Of a stretch of DNA of 64,000 nt, positions 42,906 through 53,139 are shown piece by piece (within the stretch, counting starts at the first letter, position 1; every line of letters starts with the position of its first letter). A program made the position numbers and the translations under genes. The stretch is from Angiostrongylus vasorum. Its lineage: Eukaryota; Nematoda; Chromadorea; Rhabditida; Metastrongylidae. The stretch spans positions 43,815 through 107,814 of the forward strand of contig JADANN010000217.1 of NCBI GenBank assembly GCA_018806985.1. Direction: 5' to 3'. The notes beneath the pieces were generated by a model. That model saw only the letters and a list, made by a program, of their open reading frames with translations. It was not told the DNA's origin and made no database searches.

Positions 42906-44144
42906 ATGCGGTTTTCTATCTTTTATTTTCGTTGGTGAGAGTAAACAGGGAGAAAAGAAAAGACTGAGTGATGTAGGACTAGTTAGAGAGAAGAATTGAA
43001 CAGAAAGGCGTCTCCTACATTCTTTCCTGATGAAGCGGTATTGTAAAAAAACATAATGCCGTTAAGAGTTACTGACACCATTGATGGTATATGTAGAAAT
43101 ACACGACGTACTTCGCCAGGCAACGCATAAGTAAATATACTTGCCTTTGATGTTAAGCGGCTGGTTAGTTTCGCTCGTAGTTCTTCACAGGACACCAGCA
43201 AGTGCGCATGTTAATCACTTGACACCTATCTAACTTCTCCTGTTACACGCTTCTACTTCAAAAGTTTTACAGCCCAAATGCCACTGTTGTTATATCCAGA
43301 GTTCATTCTTCTTTGCAAGCTGTTCTACCGAAACGTCCCAAGAACTTGTATGTAAGCTTGTCGTACATGAGTTCGATTCCACCATACTCTCGTCGCGCCA
43401 AAAATGAAACTCTCTGTGACGCACAAACAGCTATGAAAGAGTGTTCGTTCAATAGCGCTCAGCACAAGCAAAGCCCCAACTTTCTCCACATTGGTAAATG
43501 ATCTGTTTGAAAAAGGTAGAAACATTGAGTTTACACATAAATAGGTTCTACGCATCGTTTTATATGTTACAAATGAATCCCTTTAGTAAATATTAGATTG
43601 CCATGTAGGATGAATGCCATAGTTTCTAATGAAGAGAAACGTTTATGAAGCGCCGTCTAAGTCTCCCCATTTTTTCCTTAACTCGCCACGATGAGGCGGC
43701 AAAGCGTTGGCAGGTATACAAGTGAAAACAAAGTACCTAGGGTGAACACCTGACGAATGAGGCATGCTCACGCGCCAATGCTCTTCTACCCAGGGCAGTT
43801 GTTGTTGAGGTGACTATCCGTTGAAAACGGTTTGTTTTTTCAACGAATAATCCACCCTGCAGTGGTCGGTATAATGTTAGCTACCACAAAGCGGACAACA
43901 AAACAGTTTGCAATTTTGATAAAAAACAAACAGATTAGGGTTTGTGCAGTGAATTTCTCAGTGAGATTGTAAAGTAATATTCATCGCACAAAGCTGGACA
44001 ACAGTACTACTACTGAAGGAACTGAAAAGTGAATTCGACGAAACGTTAGCCATTGAATCCCACGTCACAAGGAAACGATCTAGTGTCATCTCAAAGACAC
44101 TCGGCCATTGACGAAAATAATTAGGTGCCTTGTGTAGGTGTTGC
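42906..44144. other. Unassigned, with a faint block-alpha-like stretch
   Basis: 43630-43690 resembles the 8.7 kb alpha sequence (GTTTATGAAGCGCCGTCTAAG against GTTTATACAGCGCCGTTTGAG), too short to place. 44039-44056 holds GACGAAACGTTAGCC, the 3' part of a PLE hammerhead-like core. No gene recognised. The 43313-43501 / 43325-43555 open frames lie on opposite strands of the same stretch. Confidence 0.35.
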
Positions 44145-45510
44145 TGAAAGTCGATCTTTCGAGAAGAAACTCTTGCAACATCTTTATAAATTTGAGCATC
44201 TTCGAAAAACAGGTAATTAAATGACATATTATCCACTCTGTACAACAGTAGGGATTCGATCCCATGCTAGTAAATTAGGCAGTATACAGTATTCCGTCAT
44301 TGCCGATGTCCTGTCAAAATATTCAAATAGCACCACAGAACGCAGGGATTAGTATTGGAACCATTAATGACATAACAAACCGTCATTATATAGAAGAAGA
44401 AAGCATTTCACATGGAACTCGCCACATCGCATACTCGTTATACGGTAGAAAAAAAACTTGACATATACAATGTTCTAAATACGTGTCGATTAATTCATGG
44501 TGCACTCTATTATACCCATAGCACATTAAGCACAATAATACGATGGATGCCTTCGTGGGTCCATTTGTGAGCGGTTTTCATGGTTGTGCGCCTTCTCAAT
44601 AGCGCAATGAACTTCCTCTTGCAATGCGGCTGCATAATATCTCGCCGTTCCTAAAATATTACAATCCGTTGCGACTTAAATTGTTAGCATAATGGTATAA
44701 AAATGTGCTGCAACATTATGACTTAGGAGAGAACCATTTAGGCACAAAAATACCAGTAAAAGGATAAGAAACAAAGAACTCGGCGTTGATCAACCTTTGA
44801 GGGATGTGCCATGCACTCGACATCATTAACCATCAGTGGAGGTGACTGAATGCAAATCTGGCCTTTACAATTACTCTCGGTGGCCTACCGATTTATCGAG
44901 CCGGTGGTACGATCCTCCCATGCAAGCCTGGAACCAATTTTCCGACCCCGGGGAAATGGAAGGCTTGGTGGTGGGATGCGGGATCGATCCCATTTATATT
45001 GCAGAGATCCTCCCACCACCGCGCCACAAACGCCCGCTACCAGTAGATATCAAAAATGGCACATTTCAAAGAAATCATAAAAATAAGCTGGGACTCACTT
45101 GTTGTTCCAGCTACCACATTCGAGAAGAATTTGTTAGCTTCATTACAGGCGATTACCTGAAATTCCTTCTAAAGAATATATCAGGTCGATATCCACAAAT
45201 AGAGTTCCGGCCTACCTGGTCATGGTTACCATTAATAACTATTTCGTCCAAGATCAACGGTGTAAGTGCTGGTCACGACTAAAGAGACAGCGTACAATAG
45301 CCTCCACAGACCACAAATTGTCTCCTGAAAGTAAATCGAGAATCACAGTTAATACAACATAAAAGATATGGTGAGAGAATGGACTTTCACGTAGGGGAGC
45401 ATTCTCAGTGTAGTGCCACATCACATTATTGTACCATTAAGAAATGAGGCGATGAATGTTAATACATCGTAAGAAAATATATTTGTAAAGATAAACCGAT
45501 CCCTTCCAAT
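44145..45510 (+). repeat. Block E, copy 3
   Basis: Parallel to 38895-40240. It lacks the 39.2 kb SINE A (it reads CCCATAGCACATTAAGCAC straight through) and instead has its own SINE A at 44759-45037. Confidence 0.75.
44759..45037 (-). mobile_element. SINE A insertion with target-site duplication
   Basis: Flanked by TACCAGTA at 44751-44758 and 45038-45045. The other two block E copies have the single uninterrupted word. Complete in inverted order from AAAGGATAAGAAACAAAGAA to CCACCGCGCCACAAACGC. Confidence 0.85.
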
Positions 45511-45619
45511 GTCTATTTGTCTGCTATTAACGACCGACTAAGGAAAAAATGAAATGAAAAAAATGAAATGAATGAATGAATGTAATAGATTTACAAACAG
45601 TGATCAAGCTTAACCTTTC

Positions 45620-46030
45620 AATGGTCTACCACCTCATCGTAGCTGGGAGGCGTTCCTGGGTGTCGGCTTGCGATGTACGGCGACAGATCCATCCCCCACC
45701 AACAGGGCCTTCCAAGCTGTGAAGGAGACCGGCGTTTTCATCAGGAAGTCCAGCTAAAAAGTAAACTAATACCAGGATTCACACCATGCTGGCATCAAAC
45801 TGGTCGCGTGGTGGCAAATCTCCGTCTGATCCACAAAGGCGGCGACTGGATAAGGTGATGATGGTCTGGGGCAGACTTTACCCTGGATGATCTTCGCACT
45901 TCACTGCAACCCAATAGCTGAACCGGCGAAACTCTGAAAAATGGAGAATATGTTGGGGCTTGTACAACCAGTGAGGGTGGGCCGTCCAAGTATCTAAACA
46001 AGAAGGATCAAAATCGTAAATAAACGCTTC
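45620..46030 (+). repeat. Repeat family C copy
   Basis: Shares TGGTCTACCACCTCATCGTA, CAGGAAGTCCAGCTAA, CTGGCATCAAACTGGTCGCG, TGGTGGCAAATCTCC and GAGGGTGGGCCGTCCAAGTA with the other copies. Frames are interrupted. Confidence 0.65.
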
Positions 46031-46289
46031 ACATCACTGCATTATATGCTCTTTAACATTTTGGCGACGAGTAAATGTCATTCCTTCCCATGGACCACAT
46101 AACATTACACGAAGCAGAGGGAAGTGGCCAGTAGGACACCTGTATGTGTAATTTTCGCTGCGGTAGTTAACTATGGTACACCAAAGTTTTTTTCTATCGT
46201 ATGCATCTTGTGATCGATCGGTAGCTTATCCAACGCAGATGCTATGGCTGGCGTCGCCCACATCAAAAGTCGATGCGTAGGTACGGGAC

Positions 46290-47315
46290 GAGATCAAGTC
46301 TGATCTCCGGGCATTCCTCCTTGCTGTTCATTTAGAGTTCCTGGTATTTATCCAAAAATCCTCAAGAAGTTTGCGTGTTGGTGTTTTGGCATCCTCTTCG
46401 ACAGATTGTGACCTTCTTATCAAAACCGTCTCCGCTATGTTTTTGTCGCCAATGTGTCCGTAGCCTTAGTGGGGAACTAAGTCTTGTTTTTCGTTCCATC
46501 TAAGTGTTCTTTTATACGGATACATGAAAGGCTGCCCGTTTCGCCAGTATATTAGTCTTGCAAGTGTTACAAGAGATAAGGTATATCGCATCTGAACTCA
46601 TGCAGTCACCGCCTCTGCCATAAGGACAAATTACGCAGTTTTGCTTCTCAAATAGACGGTCATACAGGCGTTTACCAACTAACTGACGGTGAAAAAGTAT
46701 TTGATGATATGTCAATTATCGCTAGCGATTTCTCTAGATCTGCCCTTCTTAAGCATCGCTTTATAGCTAGGCCTACTTCATCGCTAATGAAGGGCAAGAC
46801 AAACGGGATTTTGTTTTTGCCAAATCGCTCGCTTTGGGGCTTCGCTTTCCTTCTAAATATACCTCATGTGGTTACTACTTCGTAGCCGTTGGAGATGGCT
46901 ATTTGGCGAGCCAAGTCGCGCGACTCTTCCTTTAGTTCTCCACTTGTGGTAACAGAGGTGGCCGTTTCGAAACATATTTCTCAAAAGCGCCCTCTTTGTG
47001 TCTGAAGGGTGGGAAGAGTGGAAATAAACAGGATATTTTTATTACTTGATTTTCGGTACCACTTCGTCATGTAGCCACTACTTGGTAAGTTGATTTGAAC
47101 GTTAAGAAATGAAAACCAGTTTTCTTTCGGTTCCCAGGTTGAATTTAATGTACTCGAACAAGTCATTCAATAATTCAAAGCATTTGTTCATCTTCTCCTG
47201 CGTAGAGAAGATAACAAAACAATCACCTGTGCACCTGTGGTGGAGTATCGACCGGAGATCAAGAACGGTGGCGTCTATTTTAGACACAAACGATCATTTT
47301 AGTTTTTAAATAAGT
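46290..47315 (-). mobile_element. Penelope-like element, inverted, RT motif C to endonuclease
   Basis: The minus strand starts MSKIDATVLDLRSILHHR, TGDCFVIFSTQEKMNKCFEL (motif C with Asp-Asp changed to Gly-Asp), LNDLFEYIKFNLGTE. It continues with FLNVQINLPSSGYMTKWYRK, ELKEESRDLARQIAISNGYE, RLYDRLFEKQNCVICPYGRG and DAIYLISCNTC, then a frameshifted YTGETGSLSCIRIKEHLDG, which is the GIY-YIG core. It is better preserved between 47.3 and 46.5 kb than the others. The left end fades near 46290, before the hammerhead region. Confidence 0.85.
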
Positions 47316-47334
47316 AATATAGAGTAAAGGGCGG

Positions 47335-47398
47335 GTAGCACAATGGTATTGACGTCCGTCATTACGAGCGTGGTTCTAGTTCGAACTGCGACCACGAG
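47335..47398 (+). mobile_element. tRNA-like head (SINE fragment)
   Basis: GGGTAGCACAATGGTATTG (box A-like) and GTGGTTCTAGTTCGAACTG (box B-like), resembling the head of the 2047 SINE A copy. I could not form a full cloverleaf acceptor stem. It lies between the inverted PLE and the start of block alpha. Confidence 0.45.
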
Positions 47399-47934
47399 AA
47401 CAACCTTGCGTTGAAATTGCTTCTCGCTTCAAAGTGCGATTCAAACAGCACGAAAATTATTGTTGTTTTCTTCTCCTGTAGAATTTTGGTGTACCATGAC
47501 CGATGGATTGCTGGAGCTGTCCATGACATCGATTTGCTATGCCTAGAGGCGGAATTCTTTCTCAGAAAATTTCTTTTGGAGTTCTCCTTCCGCATTAGAA
47601 TTGAGGAAAATCCTCACCTTCTTCGACCACTGCATTAATACGGCGCCAATGCAATCGTATAGGTTCTTCAAAAATTGGGCCGACTGATACTTTCTTTTGC
47701 GTTAAGAAGACCCGTTCGACAAATTTTCTAAAACTGACGCAAGTGCGTTGCAAGGAGAAGATGCCAAGTGAAGCGGAAAAAAATTTTACAGAGGAAATAG
47801 TCGAAAGTCGGTGGGGCATCGAAGAAGTCGAAAGTCGACCATCCTAACTGAAGTGGAAAACTAAGACATTTCTACAGCAGCTCTCTTATTACGGTAGCGT
47901 ATACAAAGTTCTCCCAACACACTAGGTGTCCTCC

Positions 47935-48345
47935 CAATGGTTTACCGCCTCATCGTGGCTGGGAAGTGTTCCTGGGTGTCGGTCTGCGATTCACAGCAAT
48001 GGAGATTCATTCCCTCAGCAGGGTCTCCCAAGATAGGAAGAAGTGCGATATTTCCATCAGGAAGCTCAGCCAACAGTAAACCAATGCCAGGATCCCCCCA
48101 CCGTACTGGTATCAAACTAGTCGCATGATGGCAAATCTCTCTCTGATCCACAAGCGCGGCGACTGCCTATGGTGTTGACGACCTGGGGACACACCTTGGC
48201 CAGGGTGACGTCGGCACTCCAGGGAACCACAGTGCTTAAATGAAAGTTTTGCTGCCGAACGCACGATTAATGAGGATGGGCCATTCAAGTACAAAGTAAG
48301 TGTCCAAAGTGTAAGAAGAAGTTTGTAGCGAGCGCTTTATAACGG
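47935..48345 (+). repeat. Repeat family C copy in block alpha
   Basis: Reference-quality unit: TGGTTTACCGCCTCATCGTG, TTCCTGGGTGTCGGTCTGCG, CATCAGGAAGCTCAGCC, GATCCACAAGCGCGGCGACT, GACGACCTGGGGACACACC, CACTCCAGGGAACCACAGTG, GAGGATGGGCCATTCAAGTA. Confidence 0.7.
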
Positions 48346-51299
48346 GCTCGATAGCTAGCTCCAAAAGCAGCGCTAGCGCAGCGAAGCAAGAAGGACCAAG
48401 AAGCCCTGAATAGCTCATTGCACTCTCTCCTCTTCTCGCAAAGGATTAATCGCTTTTTCTAAAATCTCAACTTGCTCGATTCAAAACTGATCATTGGTTT
48501 TGACAGAAAACTGCTTGTACTGCTGGGAAGTTTTGGAAACCATCCTCTACGTCAAAGGCAGTCCTGCGTTTCTACATGTGTCGTCAGTGGTGGCAATAAG
48601 CTGTCCACAACATTTCTCTCTCACAATAACTACCTATCTGACCCATTGATAAGGAACGCCATTCAGTTCGGTGTTTCACTGCCGCTATTTCCACCGTCAC
48701 TCATATGTCCCTGAAGCCTTCCTCCAGTTTCACCAGAAAGATCAAAAAAAAGTTCTGCATTTCAGACGACATGAAAAGGAAGTCTTTCTTACAATAAGCA
48801 TTTTTTTCCGGAGTCGAGCCACAGTTTAAAAAAAATTCTAAACCTCCGAAAGCCCATCGTAGCAATTCACTTAAGATTGCGCTCATATCGATCCACTCGA
48901 TATCGTTGTTGAAATGGTTTCACATTGTCGGTTGTGTCCGTTTTCTCTAGAGATGACATCTTCTCAAAGCCGTCAGAGCTGAAATCATGGCCTGCAACTT
49001 ACCCCGCTCAGCTATACCCACCCTCCCCATCTTGGTTAAAAGACTTGAAATTCGAAACGGTATCAGGAAAATCGCAAGGCGATTATGTCGATCTTGTAAT
49101 GGGCGGAGTCCCAGAAAAGTAGTGTTTGCTCTTCCAGAAATCACTGCTCGAAGGAATAGAAATAAAACTCATAGGACTGGTGAGGTGAAGAACTCGTGCG
49201 AAACTCCTTGTCGCTCACAAATTGCTTAAAGCAATACGGCCGAGTCTCTCCATCTTTCTTCACCGTTTATAAATTTCTCCTAACACGCTCCAGGTAGCGC
49301 ACCTTCAGGCAGAGCAGCTGACGTTTTCACAGCATTACGTTTCCATTTCTCAGACGTAATAATAATTGGCGACATTGCTATGTTTCGTTTTGCCCACTAC
49401 TAGAAATCAACAACACCTAAAAAACTAATAATTACTTCAGTGGAGAAGTAGAATGCAATAAACACTGTTCCCTTTATGATTTTGAAATAAACAATCATAC
49501 CACTATTGAACTAAAACGTTGATGGCAATGGAATCCGTTTCTCCAATAGCCTTCCCTCTCTGGTTGCGGAAGTGCTGGGAAGGTGGAGTAGAATCTTGCA
49601 GCGAAACTGCTCGTTGTTCGGAAATTCATTACAACAATACAGAGCTGCTTATTCACCTTTATTAAAACGCCATGAAGACAGTGATGCTTTCACAACGGTG
49701 ACTACGCCTTCGAGTGGTTCCGCGTGAAAAAGAAAGTTCCGTGTGAAACTCGCTGTACGTGAATTGTCATAACATCGGAATTCAATGGAAGATCCACACA
49801 GTTTGAGCTCTACTATAACGCAGTTCGCGTGCTCACCAAAATATCTTACAAAATTTTTTCAATTCTCCTTCTCAGAATTCACTCGACAAAGGTTTTAGAA
49901 AACGTTACAGAAAAAATAATCGTCTACTAGGCGGAAACATTGTGATGTGCCGAACGACTTTCACTCTCACCCACCGTCAAAAATTTTGAAGATTGATAAA
50001 CACCTTTGATGCGGGAGAGGTTTAAAGTAGGAGTGGACATGATTATTCTATCAAGCACATATTTCCAATGCCTCTCAACAGTAGCAAAACCCCTCAAGCG
50101 TGAAGTAAAGTATAAACAACAGGAATTGACTAAAACGCGCAGGATCTCCTCGCATTTCATACGTGGTTCTGCTCTAAACATTTCTAAAAAAAAATCAATA
50201 AAGGGAATAAAGGGATTTACTAGTCGAGCACAACTCCGCCGTACTATATGAAGCTGCTCAATAACCAGTTTCATTTTCTCTGTGGGCAAAGGAGAGGTGA
50301 GGAAATTCAGACGGACTTTGTGAAAATCCCCTTTCATTAGAAACCATGATATGCATCGCATTTGATGCATCGCATAATACACAATTCATTCTTAGCAAAT
50401 TCAATAAAATGTGAAACCCACTGTGATGTGGAAAGGCAGTGTTTCTCTCCTCGTAGACAGGCCAGGTACCAATTTGAACTGTGGATGGAGGAGTGATGGC
50501 ACTGGTGTGGTGAAACTTCGGAAGCGGAGGTGAATAACAACTGAAGTCGTACGCGTCATATGAGGAGCGTGTACATCTGATAGTGCTCTACGATTAATGA
50601 AGAAAAAGATTGATCAAGCCACACTCATCAACAGTTGGCAGATTGACTTAAGGTTCATTGGAAAGGTACAATCATTTGATTTGGCTCACCGTCAAACCAC
50701 GTCCTTTATTCCACTTATCTATCTTCAACAGTGTCGACAACAATCAACAACATCTCACTTTCACAGCACCGACCGAGTATTCCATGACAACCCTCCATTT
50801 TCACTATTCTCACTGTTATTTATTGTTCTCTCGTTTTCTCACCTGTTTTCGCCGTAAGAATCAAGAAGAAGGTTTGGTATTGTAGATGGGTAGAAGACGA
50901 TATCTGTCTCTAAATGAACATCATTCTGCTTAGCCTAACCACAGAAGGAGTCTCCATAAAGTACATCACAGGAATTCATTCATGATCTCGCTGCCAACGA
51001 TCAACTCAACATTTCTAATGAAACGGCTATGGGGCGTCTGATACTTTCTTCGCAAAAGACAAATTCTTTTCCTACCTCACCAGAATTGACGTCAATCCTT
51101 GGCAGTAGGTCGGTGAACAACAGACACTTTGTTTGGGAAGATTCGAAATCTCGTTATCGACGACGAAAATGTCGGAAAACGATTTTCATGAGCGTGTAAT
51201 AGACGAAGCACAAAAGTGTCTAGTAGCTGGGTTTTCAAGATTTCCCGGTTTCAGCCGGTAACGATGTAAAACATTTGCACTGCTTAGGTGGAACTTTCG

Positions 51300-51500
51300 T
51301 TATAAAAAAAGACAAAAACTCGGTATTGATTGATCCATATAAGATTAGGCATTCGCTCGACTTTATCAAGAATTGTAAGGGGTGACTAAGGCGTACTTGA
51401 CCTTTAAATAACTCACAGTGGCTCGTACACGCATTATTTGTGGGCCGGAGAGGAATTGAAAGCATCCAGAGCCCTGGAGACTTAACCGAACCGATGTCCA
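51300..51500 (-). mobile_element. SINE A remnant inside block alpha
   Basis: Tail (complement) AAAAAAGACAAAAACTCGG and GATTGATCC, then GGCATTCGCTCGACTTTATC. Matches the remnant at 9590-9778 in the inverted copy and the tail at 35438-35500. Confidence 0.5.
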
Positions 51501-53120
51501 TGCGTCTATTACAGTCCACCACTTCCCACTGCGATACACGAGGAAATTGGAGTGGCAGAATTTTTTTTTCACGAAAACGGGCTTTCTGATTGCGGTATCG
51601 CCTCAAAAATACAATGAATATTTTGTGGCGATACTAATCATAGCTCGGAAATTCATCGAAACAGTACGAAGGTGCTTATTCAGCTTCCTTCATCTCTCAC
51701 GAAAGTGTCATTAAACGGGCCGACAATGTTTTCGATTTTTTACGTGCGAAGACGAGAAACTCTGTGACAGAAATACGTGATGAATAGTTCTGCCTACATA
51801 TTGGAATTGAGTAAAAGCCTCACATGTGTCGTCTTAAACGCTGATCGCTTGATAGCGGGAATTTCCTAAAGAGAATTCCTAGACTTTTCTGTACGTCATC
51901 GAGAGAATTTAATAAGCTTCTCAGTCAAGTGGTCGTCAGGTAGACTTTTGAAGGAGTTCGCTTTCAATCACTGGGTGACATATGAACATTCATTGACGTG
52001 GGCGAAATTTGAACCAAAAGGTGGGTTTGAGTTGCTGTTTTTGCAACACTTCTTTTGAATAGGTGCCAATACACAGCTCCAAAAGCTGTTCCGCATAAAA
52101 CCACTAAATGAGCAGAAAGAGACTCAGAAAAGCATGTGAGAATGTCTAGTGTTTCGTAAGTGATCGTTGTCCATACGTTTCCTATTCAAAAAACCATTGA
52201 TGGTATGCAATTACTCATCAGATTAAGTGGCCACTGTCTCCGTCAAAAAAATAACAAAATTTGTTTTGCAATCTGTTTTGCCGCACACGAGGGAAGCGCG
52301 CAAAGAAAGCGGAAGCTCATTGTTGCTCCGACAGTCTCCTTTTTCGCTTCAATAAACCGTTTGTTTCACCATAGGGCAGGATATTAGCACTAAATGACAA
52401 CACTTTATGCCCTCATGCAGTTGTTTTTTTCGTGACGCAGCACTTTAATAATCTAGTGCGATTCTGCAGATGAACTTCTCAGTGATGCCAGGCCGGCTGG
52501 CCACAAAGACAAGAATCTCACTTCCACAGCGAATTTAAAATAAAAACGATTGTAGCCAAGTGAATGCGATTTTTCCTTTTTGGCATTTGCCGATCGAGTG
52601 CTGCTTGAGGAAAGCTGTGCTTCCTTTCTGTCATTCAATAAATCAACGGATGGAGTTTCTCCCTAAAGTGCATCTTTCACGATGCCGTTTTGTCGATTCT
52701 GCATTTCCGCATTTGTGTGAAAGTTAAAATTTAATGCCACAGCAATAAAAAATCACATGGCCGACACCCAATTTAAACTATAGCAGTTGAGAAACCAGCA
52801 CATTCGATGAAGTGAGCAATCGCCCTTACACGTCGTCCTCGTTCAACGCTTGGCACACGTTGCTCCTTACTTGCACATTTTTGTGTGCTCCGGAAAAGCA
52901 GAGTCCTCAATGCCCAAGCGGACACAATGAATGTGACGGATTTGAAGAAGTTTCTTTTCGTCTTCAAAAGTGTCAAATAGATCCCTTATACCTGCGTTGC
53001 GGTTACGGATTACAAACTCCTAGTAGAAATCCATCGCCGATTTCTCCACAACCCTACCGAAAGCAGGAAACCCTCTCCTCAACTGAACATGCCAGTAGGT
53101 ACTACCATCCAAATCTCTTC

Positions 53121-53139
53121 AGGTACGATTCTCATTATA
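53121..53139 (+). promoter_or_regulatory. Possible trans-splice acceptor before the start codon
   Basis: AAATCTCTTCAG ends at 53122, 17 bases before the ATG at 53140. Nematode genes often receive a spliced leader at such a site. If used, it removes the in-frame upstream ATG at 53089 and fixes the start at 53140. This is an inference from one weak site. Confidence 0.3.

Larger units (their letters stand above)
47395..53139 (+). repeat. Block alpha upstream of the intact gene
   Basis: Direct counterpart of 7843-13130 (-), with pieces at 34305-35500 and 61440-64000. The last 350 bases (52780-53139) are conserved with 8040-8300 and probably hold the promoter: AAGTTTCTTTTCGTCTT, GCGTTGCGGTTACGGATTAC, CGCCGATTTCTCCACAACC. 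No convincing second gene is visible. Frames are short and not shared between copies. Confidence 0.75.

Noticed and set aside
47335..47398. Functional tRNA gene
   Set aside because: A- and B-box words are present, but I could not form a seven-pair acceptor stem or standard anticodon arm. It resembles SINE A heads.
50006..50382. Overlapping frames on both strands at 50.0-50.4 kb as a gene
   Set aside because: Frames are not kept in the homologous alpha fragments at 10.0-10.5 and 34.3-34.6 kb, so there is no sign of coding constraint.
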